Assembly: GCA_030648035.1 (NCBI GenBank)
Contig: JAUSII010000105.1
Location: 1 to 40,222, forward strand
Reading direction: 5' to 3'
DNA from: Deltaproteobacteria bacterium
Lineage (GTDB): Bacteria > UBA10199 > SPLOWO2-01-44-7
DNA: 40,222 nt
The notes beneath the pieces are model-generated. The model had not been told where the DNA came from, did not search any database, and saw nothing but the letters and a program-made list of their open reading frames with translations. Position 1 is the first letter of the stretch; each line of letters begins with the position of its first letter. Both the position numbers and the translations under genes were made by a program. Below are positions 23,561 to 30,862 of this stretch, piece after piece.

Positions 23561-24499
23561 TTGAGAAAAGTTCTGGTGACGGGGGCGGCTGGGTTTGTCG
23601 GCTCTCATCTTGTTCGGCAACTGGTGCGTCAGGGGTGCGAGGTGGTGGCGTGCGTGCGCCCGACTTCTGATCTCTGGCGCCTTGAAGATCTCAAAAATCA
23701 GATCCGGTTGGTCCAAGCGGAACTTGGGACTTTTACTCTCGATTCCCGCTCCGAAATTTTTAAAAATATCGATATTGTCTATCATCTGGCCGCGGCCAGC
23801 CTGAACCCGCCGGGAGAAAAATCGCTTCCTCTGGTGCAGACCAATGTAGTGGGGACTCTCTCCCTTCTCAATCTCGCGACAGAACTTTCTCTTAAACGGT
23901 TTGTCTATTGTGGATCTTGTTTTGAATACCCTTCAGGAAATAATTTGTCGGAAGATATTTTGCCAAAACCGGTTTCGGAATATGCTGCCTCCAAAACTTC
24001 CGCCTGGCTTTTGGTGAATGCCTTTCATGCGCGCTACGCACTTCCGGTTGTCACTCTGCGCGCCTTCACAGTTTATGGACCTTTTGAGGCGGCCTATCGT
24101 CTTATCCCGCATGTCATCAATAATGCTTTGGATGAAAAAGAAATCTCTCTCACCGCCGGCATGCAGACGAGAGATTTTGTCTACATTGACGATATGATCT
24201 CCGCCCTGCTCAAGGCAGGCGAACTGCCGCAGTTGGAAGGGGAGACCTTCAATATCTGCACAGGGACTCCCACGTCTGTCGAATCAGTGGCGAAAAAAAT
24301 TGTGGCGCAGATCGGGAGCGGTTCCAGATTGAGATTGGGATCGATCCCCTATCGCGATGCCGAGATCATGCAGTTGTCCGGGAATCCCTCCAAGGCGATG
24401 AAAACATTGGACTGGAAACCGGGAACGCTGGAAGAGGGGTTGGCACAGAGCATCGGGTGGTTTCGTGAAAACAGGGGGAGATACAAAATCTATGCGTAA
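23561..24499 (+). CDS. NAD(P)-dependent SDR epimerase/reductase, candidate nucleotide-sugar 4-ketoreductase
   Basis: A 312-residue extended SDR whose first strand is KVLVTGAAGFVGSH. It continues with YHLAAAS, a Ser/Cys-containing YCGSCFEY, and EYAASK as the Tyr-x3-Lys pair. The C-terminus is that of the epimerase/dehydratase family. The TTG start at 23561 places the Rossmann motif at residue 8; the longer frame from 23477 encodes an unrelated leader. As first gene of an operon with an RfbH-like 3-dehydrase and a GMD-type SDR, it is a good candidate for the C4 reductase that finishes the deoxy sugar (compare abequose synthase RfbJ, also an SDR of about 300 residues). A 4-epimerase is the alternative. 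Its stop overlaps the next start by 8 bp. Confidence 0.8.
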   Translation: MRKVLVTGAAGFVGSHLVRQLVRQGCEVVACVRPTSDLWRLEDLKNQIRLVQAELGTFTLDSRSEIFKNIDIVYHLAAASLNPPGEKSLPLVQTNVVGTLSLLNLATELSLKRFVYCGSCFEYPSGNNLSEDILPKPVSEYAASKTSAWLLVNAFHARYALPVVTLRAFTVYGPFEAAYRLIPHVINNALDEKEISLTAGMQTRDFVYIDDMISALLKAGELPQLEGETFNICTGTPTSVESVAKKIVAQIGSGSRLRLGSIPYRDAEIMQLSGNPSKAMKTLDWKPGTLEEGLAQSIGWFRENRGRYKIYA

Positions 24500-25466
24500 A
24501 ATAAATCTCCTGTCGGTCGTCGTCCCCTGCCATAACGAGATGGAGGTGTTGCCCTCCACGCACGCGCGTCTGCAAAAAATATTGGAGTCTCTTTGCCAAT
24601 CAGGAAAATGCTCTGCGTATGAGCTGGTCTATGTCGACAACGGCTCCACCGACGATACCCTTTCCGTTTTGGAAAAAATTTATGCAGAGAACGCCTCTGT
24701 GCGCATCGTCGCTTTGAGGCGCAATTTTGGTTATCAGGGATCGCTTTCTGCCGGCCTTGTCTTTGCAAAAGGGGATGCTGTTGTGACAATCGATGCCGAT
24801 CTGCAGGATCCACCGGAAAAAATTGCCGACATGATTTTGCATTATGAATCCGGTTTCGATCTGGTGCTGGGAGTGAGGGAGGATCGTTCGTCCGATTCTT
24901 TTGTAAAAAGATTCTTCGCCGAAAATTATTATCGCCTGCTTAAAAGCATGGGGGTCGACATCGTCCATAATCATGGCGATTTCCGGCTGATGGCAAGACC
25001 TCTGGTCGATGAGTTCAATCAATTGCTCGAACGAAACCGTTTTATCCGCGGGATGATTTTGCAACTCGACTCCCGTTATAAAACCGTTTCCTATGCGAGA
25101 GATCCCCGCATGAAAGGAAAAACAAAATTCAATCTCCACTCCATTTTCTCTCTGGGGATTGATGGAATCATCTCCTTTAGTTACCTTCCTTTAAGGCTCT
25201 TTTCGATATTGGGTGTCGTTATTTCGTTTTTTTCCCTGTTGGGACTGGCCTACGTTCTCTACGGCAAATTTGTTTTGCACGCTCTTCCGGGCTGGACCTC
25301 CACACTGCTTCCCATTTTTACCTTTGGGGGGCTTCAATTGCTGGCGCTGGGGGTGATCGGTGAATATCTGGGGCGGTTGTATGTTGAAGTGAAGCGACGC
25401 CCCATTTTTATTGTGCGCAGGGAATATGGAAAGGGAGAGGTTCATGTCAAAAGAGAAGTTGCCTAA
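24492..25466 (+). CDS. Polyisoprenyl-phosphate GT2 glycosyltransferase (GtrB-like)
   Basis: A 324-residue relative of the enzyme at 14323. It starts INLLSVVVPCHNEME, has DNGSTDDT, the donor motif DADLQDPPEK (residues 101-110) and an HGDFRLM block. Two C-terminal membrane helices (about 232-258 and 270-298) lead to GEYLGRLYVEVKRRP. It most likely loads undecaprenyl phosphate with one sugar, or adds a sugar to the lipid-linked oligosaccharide. ATG 24492 overlaps the stop of the preceding SDR gene and follows GGGGAG at about 11 nt; an upstream in-frame GTG (24465) is less likely. Confidence 0.87.
   Translation: MRKINLLSVVVPCHNEMEVLPSTHARLQKILESLCQSGKCSAYELVYVDNGSTDDTLSVLEKIYAENASVRIVALRRNFGYQGSLSAGLVFAKGDAVVTIDADLQDPPEKIADMILHYESGFDLVLGVREDRSSDSFVKRFFAENYYRLLKSMGVDIVHNHGDFRLMARPLVDEFNQLLERNRFIRGMILQLDSRYKTVSYARDPRMKGKTKFNLHSIFSLGIDGIISFSYLPLRLFSILGVVISFFSLLGLAYVLYGKFVLHALPGWTSTLLPIFTFGGLQLLALGVIGEYLGRLYVEVKRRPIFIVRREYGKGEVHVKREVA
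25433..25440 (+). promoter_or_regulatory. Shine-Dalgarno GGGAGAGG fixing the RfbH-like start
   Basis: GGGAGAGG lies 3 nt before ATG 25444. It decides this start over in-frame TTG 25411 and ATG 25426. The site is inside the 3' end of the GT2 gene, so the two reading frames overlap. Confidence 0.75.
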
Positions 25467-26790
25467 AAGTTGGATCGACAAGGAATTGCGCCAGATGATC
25501 TCCGATCTGGTGGAAAAGTTTTATGTCGAGGTCCACAAACCCGACGAAACCTTCCTCCCTGGAAAAACAACCATCACGCATGGGGGGAGAGTCTTTGATG
25601 CCGAAGAGATGAAGATGCTCATGGAATCTTGTCTCGATTTCTGGTTGACCGAGGGGCGTTTCACCAAAAAATTTCAGGAGGGTCTCGCTCAATATCTGGG
25701 ACTCCCTTTTGCCATTCCCACCAACTCGGGTTCTTCTGCCAACCTGCTGGCCCTTTCTGCCCTCACTTCTCCCAAGCTGGGGGATAAAAGGCTGGTCAAG
25801 GGGGATGAGGTGATCACGGTCGCCTGCTCTTTTCCGACGACGGTGAATCCGATCGTGCAAAATGGTCTGGTCCCCGTTTTTATGGATGTCGATGTCGAGT
25901 CTGGAAATATTCTGGCTGATCAGATTGAATCGGCCCTCTCCAAAAAAACAAAGGCGATCTGCCTCGCCCATTCTCTCGGGAATCCCTTTGATCTCGATAC
26001 GGTGGTGGCATTGTGCAAAAAGCACGGGCTATTTCTGGTGGAAGATTGTTGCGATGCCTTGGGTTCCACGTATGACGGAAAATTTGTCGGGACCTTCGGC
26101 GATCTGGCCACTTTCAGTTTCTACCCGCCGCATCATATCACGATGGGGGAGGGAGGCGCGGTGGTGACGAAAGATGCGGCCTTGAAAAAAATTGTCGAAT
26201 CGTTTCGCAACTGGGGGCGCGATTGCTGGTGCGATCCGGGCCGCGACAATACCTGCGGCAAGCGGTTTGGCTGGCAGTTTGGGGATTTGCCGGAGGGTTA
26301 CGATCATAAATTTGTTTTTACGCACATCGGATACAACCTGAAGCTGACCGATATGCAGGCCGCCATCGGCGTGGCTCAATTAAAAAAACTCCCCGGCTTT
26401 GTCGAGAAGCGCAAAAAAAATTGGAAGGCCCTGTCGGAGGGTTTGAAAAAATACGAAAACTTTTTTCATCTTCCAAAGCCTTCCCCCAAATCAGATCCGA
26501 GCTGGTTCGGTTTCTCTCTGGCGGTGCGCGAGGGGTCTCCTTTCACGCGAAACGACATCACGCAGTTTCTGGAAGATAATCAGATTCGCACACGGCTCCA
26601 TTTTTCGGGCAATCTCATCCGTCATCCCGCTTATAAAGATATTGAGTATCGGGTTCATGGCAATCTGGAAAATACCGACTTTGTCACCCGCAATGCCTTC
26701 TGGATCGGTGTTTATCCGGGGATGACGTCCGAGATGATCGATTATGTCCTCGCCACTTTCGACACATTTTTGAAGAGGAAGGCCACATGA
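25444..26790 (+). CDS. RfbH-type hexulose 3-dehydrase (E1, PMP and [2Fe-2S])
   Basis: A 448-residue DegT/DnrJ/EryC1-fold protein. Two features identify the E1/RfbH branch. The PLP-lysine position is a His, in SFYPPHHITMGEGG (residues 225-238). The [2Fe-2S] ligand pattern C-x57-C-x1-C-x7-C is exact: Cys203, 261, 263 and 271. This enzyme removes the C3 hydroxyl of a 4-keto-6-deoxy sugar using pyridoxamine phosphate. Known members act on CDP-4-keto-6-deoxyglucose with an iron-sulfur flavoprotein reductase (E3). Here no CDP-sugar gene or E3 is seen; the neighbours belong to GDP-heptose synthesis and to a GMD-type SDR. A GDP-linked heptose substrate is therefore possible, though RfbF/RfbG may lie elsewhere in the genome. 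Its stop overlaps the kinase start (ATGA). Confidence 0.92.
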   Translation: MSKEKLPKSWIDKELRQMISDLVEKFYVEVHKPDETFLPGKTTITHGGRVFDAEEMKMLMESCLDFWLTEGRFTKKFQEGLAQYLGLPFAIPTNSGSSANLLALSALTSPKLGDKRLVKGDEVITVACSFPTTVNPIVQNGLVPVFMDVDVESGNILADQIESALSKKTKAICLAHSLGNPFDLDTVVALCKKHGLFLVEDCCDALGSTYDGKFVGTFGDLATFSFYPPHHITMGEGGAVVTKDAALKKIVESFRNWGRDCWCDPGRDNTCGKRFGWQFGDLPEGYDHKFVFTHIGYNLKLTDMQAAIGVAQLKKLPGFVEKRKKNWKALSEGLKKYENFFHLPKPSPKSDPSWFGFSLAVREGSPFTRNDITQFLEDNQIRTRLHFSGNLIRHPAYKDIEYRVHGNLENTDFVTRNAFWIGVYPGMTSEMIDYVLATFDTFLKRKAT

Positions 26791-27764
26791 TTATTTCCAA
26801 AACACCGCTTCGCATGAGTTTTGCAGGAGGAGGTTCCGACTTTGCCGATTACTATCGGCAGAAATCGGGGTGTGTCATCGGGACGACCATCAACAAATAT
26901 GTATACATCGCTGTCAACAAACGTTTCACCGACCATATCCGTGTCGGCTATTCCAAATCGGAATATGTGATGAATGTGGAAGATATCGAACACAATCTGG
27001 TGCGCGAGGCGCTGAAATTGGTCGGGGTCACCAAAGGGATTGAGGTCGTCTATATGTCCGACATGCTCCCCGCGCATGAGGGTTCGGGGCTTGGCGCCTC
27101 AAGCGCGATTCTGGTCGGCACGTTGCATGCCCTGCATGCCTACAAGGGGGAATTTGTCTCCGCTGAAACTCTGGCGCGCGAGGCATGCCAGATTGAAATT
27201 GATATTCTGGGCCACCCCATCGGCAAACAGGACCAATATGCCGCGGCGTTTGGGGGAATGAATTATTTTCAGTTCAACGCCGATGAAACTGTGCTGGTGG
27301 AACCGGTGATTTTCAAGCGCGAGGTAAAAGAGGAGTTAAATAAAAATCTGCTTTTGTTTTATACCGGCATCAACAGCCGCTCCGATGTTGTGCTGGTGGA
27401 GCAAAAAGAAAATATTGAAAAAAATCGCCTCATCCTCGATAAGATGGTCGCTCTGACCCACGATTTGAAACGGTTTCTGATTGAAGGAGATTTGAGAACC
27501 TTCGGAGAAATTCTGCATACGGGCTGGGAGTTGAAACAAAAGTTGGCCACCAAGGTGACCAATCCGATTATTGATTCCTATTATGCCGCCGCCAAAGAGG
27601 CCGGCGCCATCGGCGGAAAAATTCTGGGGTCGGGAGGCGGAGGATTTCTGCTTCTCTATTGTGAACCGAAAAACCAGGAGAGGGTGCGCGCCGCTCTCTC
27701 CACATTAAAGGAGACTCCCTTTTCGTTTGAATCGGAAGGGAGCCGAATCATCTATGTCCACTAA
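26787..27764 (+). CDS. hddA: D-glycero-alpha-D-manno-heptose 7-phosphate kinase
   Basis: A 325-residue GHMP kinase of the HddA type. It starts MIISKTPLRMSFAGGGSD. It then carries NKYVYIAVNKRF, the ATP loop SGLGASSA (residues 100-107), and EIDILGHPIGKQDQYAAAFGG, all characteristic of heptose-7-phosphate kinases, and ends with LGSGGGGFLL. It phosphorylates C1 of D-glycero-alpha-D-manno-heptose 7-phosphate to the 1,7-bisphosphate, the second step of GDP-heptose synthesis. The downstream fusion protein supplies the next two steps. The isomerase GmhA is not in the window. The start overlaps the RfbH stop by 4 bp and its 3' end overlaps the next gene by 11 bp. Confidence 0.9.
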   Translation: MIISKTPLRMSFAGGGSDFADYYRQKSGCVIGTTINKYVYIAVNKRFTDHIRVGYSKSEYVMNVEDIEHNLVREALKLVGVTKGIEVVYMSDMLPAHEGSGLGASSAILVGTLHALHAYKGEFVSAETLAREACQIEIDILGHPIGKQDQYAAAFGGMNYFQFNADETVLVEPVIFKREVKEELNKNLLLFYTGINSRSDVVLVEQKENIEKNRLILDKMVALTHDLKRFLIEGDLRTFGEILHTGWELKQKLATKVTNPIIDSYYAAAKEAGAIGGKILGSGGGGFLLLYCEPKNQERVRAALSTLKETPFSFESEGSRIIYVH

Positions 27765-28749
27765 AATATTGATCACCGGCATCACCGGTTTTGTCGGCTC
27801 TCATATGGCCGATTTTCTTTTGGAGAAAAAAGAGGTCCATGTGTATGGCTTGAAGCGCTGGAATCTCTCGCGCCTCCGCAACATACGCCATCTGCTCGAC
27901 AACGGACGGGTCACCCTGTTGGATTGCGATATCACCGATCCGATCGGCACGCGCGATGTGATTGAAAAAATCCGCCCCGACAAAATTTTTCATTTTGCCG
28001 CCGAGAGTTTTGTCTCTCCCTCCTGGTTGCACCCATCGCACTATATGGATGTCAATTACAAGGGGACGGTCAATCTGCTTGATGCGCTTCGTCAGGCCAA
28101 GATCAATCCCCGTTTTCATATCGCCGGTTCGGGGGAGGAATATGGAGAGATCCACGAGAGTGAACTCCCCATCACCGAGAAAACCGTTTTGCGCCCGGTC
28201 AACCCTTATGCCGTGAGCAAGGTGGCACAAGATCTGATCGGTTATGTCTATCACAAGTCATACGGGATGAATGTCATTCGAACCCGTTCTTTCAATCATG
28301 AAGGCCCCAGACGTGACCGCGTTTTCGGCATTCCTTCCTACGCGTGGCAGATTGCGCGGATTGAAGCCGGAAAACAGCCCCCCGTTGTCTATACCGGACA
28401 TCTGGACGACAAGAGAAACTTTACGCATGTGCGCGATCTGGTGGAGGCCTATTGGCTGGCGATGGAACTCTGCGAACCGGGCGAGCCCTATGTCATCGGT
28501 TCCGAAAATCCGGAAAACATCCACACCTTTGGAGAAGTCTTAAATCAGTTGATTGCCATGTCGACAGTCAAGAATATCGACATTCAAACCAATCCGGAAT
28601 TTGTTCGTCCGACCGCAGTGCCGCGACTCATCGGTGATAAAACAAAATTTTATAATCTCACCGGCTGGGAGCCCAAGATCGGTTTCAAAAAAATTCTGGA
28701 AGATACGCTCGAGTATTGGAGGGATTTTGTCCGAAAAGATCTCTATTAA
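27754..28749 (+). CDS. GDP-mannose 4,6-dehydratase/reductase-type SDR, candidate GDP-heptose 4,6-dehydratase
   Basis: A 331-residue SDR of the GMD/RMD group. The start is MSTKILITGITGFVGSH, the active-site region SGEEYG keeps Ser126 and Glu128, and PYAVSK gives Tyr152 and Lys156. The signature FNHEGPRRDRVFGIP is close to the FNHxGPRRG motif of GDP-mannose enzymes. True dehydratases need the Glu next to the Thr/Ser, and it is present; the TGFVGSH start and EEYG spelling are also seen in RMD reductases, so either activity is possible. Co-transcription with HddA and the HddC-GmhB fusion suggests GDP-D-glycero-D-manno-heptose as substrate, as for DmhA of Yersinia pseudotuberculosis. GGAAGGGAG at 27735-27743 supports ATG 27754. 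Confidence 0.85.
   Translation: MSTKILITGITGFVGSHMADFLLEKKEVHVYGLKRWNLSRLRNIRHLLDNGRVTLLDCDITDPIGTRDVIEKIRPDKIFHFAAESFVSPSWLHPSHYMDVNYKGTVNLLDALRQAKINPRFHIAGSGEEYGEIHESELPITEKTVLRPVNPYAVSKVAQDLIGYVYHKSYGMNVIRTRSFNHEGPRRDRVFGIPSYAWQIARIEAGKQPPVVYTGHLDDKRNFTHVRDLVEAYWLAMELCEPGEPYVIGSENPENIHTFGEVLNQLIAMSTVKNIDIQTNPEFVRPTAVPRLIGDKTKFYNLTGWEPKIGFKKILEDTLEYWRDFVRKDLY
28718..28723 (+). promoter_or_regulatory. Shine-Dalgarno GGAGGG before a TTG start
   Basis: GGAGGG is followed after ATT by TTG 28727, in the reading frame of the fusion gene and inside the 3' end of the preceding SDR gene. It is the third strong-site TTG start in the window. Confidence 0.65.
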
Positions 28750-29917
28750 ACAGGCCGTGATTCTGGCAGGTGGCATCGGAAGCCGTCTCAAACCCCTGAC
28801 CGACAATCTTCCCAAACCGATGATCCCGTTTCACGGGCGTCCTTTTCTGGAATATCTGGTTCAGTTGTTGATTGAGAACGGCATCACCGAGATCATTCTT
28901 CTGCTGGGCTATCTTCCGGAAAAAATCATCGACCATTTTGGGGATGGCTCCAAATGGGGGATCAAAATCAGTTATTCGGTTGGATCGGTGGAGGAGGAGA
29001 CAGGGACTAGAATCCGGAACGCCGCAGGCCTTCTGGCCCCTCATTTTCTGCTGATGTATTGCGATAATTATTGGCCCTTAAACCTTCAAAAAATATCAGA
29101 TTTTTATAATGAGCGCCCTGTTTTGGCGACAGGGGTCGTTTATACCAATCGGGATGGTTTTACCCAAAATAATATCATGGTCGACGGGGAAGGCTTCGTC
29201 GTCAAATATGACAAAACGAGGCAGGACAAAAGCTTGAACGGGGTGGAAATCGGGTTTTTCATTCTGGACCGGAAAATTCTGGAGGAGATGCCCCCCAACA
29301 ATTTTTCTTTCGAGAAGGAGATTTTCCCGAAGTTGATCGGGAAGAGGGAGTTGCGAGGTTTCATGACCGACCAGCGTTATTACAGCGTGGGAAAGTTGGA
29401 GCGTCTGCCAGAGACGGAGGCTTTTTTGAAACCAAAAAAAGTCATCTGCCTCGATCGTGACGGGGTGATTAACAAAAAAGCCCCCGAGGGGGATTATGTC
29501 AAAAGCTGGGCGGAGTTTGAATTTTTGCCGGGAGCGAAAGAGGCTGTGCGCTTGTTGACAGAAAAAGGATACGACATTTATATCATCACCAACCAGGCCG
29601 GTGTTGCCCGGGGGATGATGTCGCACAACGATCTGGAAGAGATTCATAAAAATATGCAGGCCGAACTCCAGATGACGGGAGGAAAAATAAAAAAGATTTA
29701 TGCCTGCACGCACGGATGGAACGAAGGTTGTGCATGCAGAAAACCGAAGCCCGGCATGCTTTTTCAGATTGCAAAAGAAAATCACGTCGACTTGTCGAAG
29801 ATTTTTTTTATCGGGGATGATGATCGAGACATGCAGGCAGGAAAGGCCGCCGGTTCAAAAACAATTCTGATCACGCCTCAAAAAAATCTTCTGGCCGTTG
29901 TCCAAAATCTGGTATAG
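28727..29917 (+). CDS. HddC-GmhB fusion: heptose-1-phosphate guanylyltransferase and heptose-1,7-bisphosphate phosphatase
   Basis: A 396-residue two-domain protein. Residues ~8-230 are a sugar-1-phosphate nucleotidyltransferase with AVILAGGIGSRLKPLTD, LPKPMIPFHGRPFLEY and GDGSKWGIKISYSV, like HddC. Residues ~237-396 are a HAD-IIIA phosphatase of the GmhB type: CLDRDGVIN (D243, D245), ITNQAGVARG, a zinc loop C327-x-H329-x5-C335-x-C337 followed by KPKPGM, and FIGDDDRDMQAG. One polypeptide thus removes the C7 phosphate and then adds GMP to C1, the last two steps to GDP-D-glycero-alpha-D-manno-heptose. The TTG start overlaps the SDR gene by 23 bp; the frame upstream of it is not domain sequence. 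Guanylyl specificity is inferred from context. Confidence 0.88.
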   Translation: MSEKISIKQAVILAGGIGSRLKPLTDNLPKPMIPFHGRPFLEYLVQLLIENGITEIILLLGYLPEKIIDHFGDGSKWGIKISYSVGSVEEETGTRIRNAAGLLAPHFLLMYCDNYWPLNLQKISDFYNERPVLATGVVYTNRDGFTQNNIMVDGEGFVVKYDKTRQDKSLNGVEIGFFILDRKILEEMPPNNFSFEKEIFPKLIGKRELRGFMTDQRYYSVGKLERLPETEAFLKPKKVICLDRDGVINKKAPEGDYVKSWAEFEFLPGAKEAVRLLTEKGYDIYIITNQAGVARGMMSHNDLEEIHKNMQAELQMTGGKIKKIYACTHGWNEGCACRKPKPGMLFQIAKENHVDLSKIFFIGDDDRDMQAGKAAGSKTILITPQKNLLAVVQNLV

Positions 29918-29952
29918 GGATTCTGAACTTGAAAGCAAGCGGAGGGTTTGAT

Positions 29953-29958
29953 AGGAGA
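29953..29958 (+). promoter_or_regulatory. Shine-Dalgarno AGGAGA of the dioxygenase gene
   Basis: AGGAGA lies 7 nt before ATG 29966 and decides this start over an in-frame TTG at 29948. Confidence 0.7.
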
Positions 29959-29965
29959 CCTCTTC

Positions 29966-30862
29966 ATGGAAGATTTTTATTCAAAAGGTTACGCCCTCCA
30001 TCCCTCTCTCATTCCCAAAGATCTGATAGACGCGTTTCTGTCGGAGTACAAACGGACGATTCTTGCCTCTGGCGCCAAATTTTTTCGCCAAAGTTCGGGG
30101 ACGTTTGAAAGACACCGCTTTAATAATCATGGTCAGGTTTTAAATCCTTTTTCTGAGATTCATCATTACCAGAACAAAAAACACCAGTCTTTCTCCCGTC
30201 TGGCAAAAAAAATATATCTTCATCCAAATGTGAAGCGTGCCTTGATTGAGACTGCAGGCTTTGACAAATTCAAGCTGATGGGGTCGATGCTTTTTCACGC
30301 CAACATCAACACCCATCCCCACAAAGACAGCTATTATCTCGATTCCATCCCCAACGGAAAACTGCTTGGATGCTGGTTTGCGCTGGAGGATATCGATCCG
30401 CGGGCGGGAGAATTTTATGTTGTGAAAGATTCGGTTCCCGTCCAATTCAACCTCACACCCGAAGAAAAGGCGACGAACTTGCGCTATATCGACAAGACAA
30501 AAAATTTTTTGGCCGAGAATGGGGAGAAAATTTTTATCCCGAAACTCAAAAAAGGGGATGTCTTCATCTGGAGCAGTGACATTGTGCACGGCTCCACAAA
30601 AACTATGGACGAATCTTTTTCCAGACTCTCGCTTACCGCCCATTACATTCCGGAAGAATTTCAGTTCGGTAATGCCAGGGGAGAAGTGAAGTCGGTGTCT
30701 TACGGTGAATTTGAAGGTTGGAAATTCAAGACAAGCACGCCGGAATATTCCTTGCTGGGACAGACCGCCCGTCATGTTCGAAACACCTTAAGCTTCCGCA
30801 CCCCGCGTCTTTATAATTTTTTGAAGAAAACCTACAGTAGCCTTTTAGTGAAACAACCGTGA
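29966..30862 (+). CDS. Phytanoyl-CoA dioxygenase (PhyH) family Fe(II)/2-oxoglutarate oxygenase
   Basis: A 298-residue PhyH-like protein. The iron facial triad is visible as HKD (H119, D121) and VHGS (H208). Arg220 in SRLSLTAHY is well placed to bind 2-oxoglutarate. LLGCWFALEDIDPRAGEFYVV is the typical central sheet of the family. Members hydroxylate, epimerise or desaturate small molecules. As last gene of the heptose operon it could hydroxylate or stereochemically alter the deoxyheptose or the finished repeat unit; that is inference. It follows the fusion gene by 48 bp, the widest gap in the operon, and its stop overlaps the convergent GT2 gene by 18 bp. Confidence 0.85.
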   Translation: MEDFYSKGYALHPSLIPKDLIDAFLSEYKRTILASGAKFFRQSSGTFERHRFNNHGQVLNPFSEIHHYQNKKHQSFSRLAKKIYLHPNVKRALIETAGFDKFKLMGSMLFHANINTHPHKDSYYLDSIPNGKLLGCWFALEDIDPRAGEFYVVKDSVPVQFNLTPEEKATNLRYIDKTKNFLAENGEKIFIPKLKKGDVFIWSSDIVHGSTKTMDESFSRLSLTAHYIPEEFQFGNARGEVKSVSYGEFEGWKFKTSTPEYSLLGQTARHVRNTLSFRTPRLYNFLKKTYSSLLVKQP

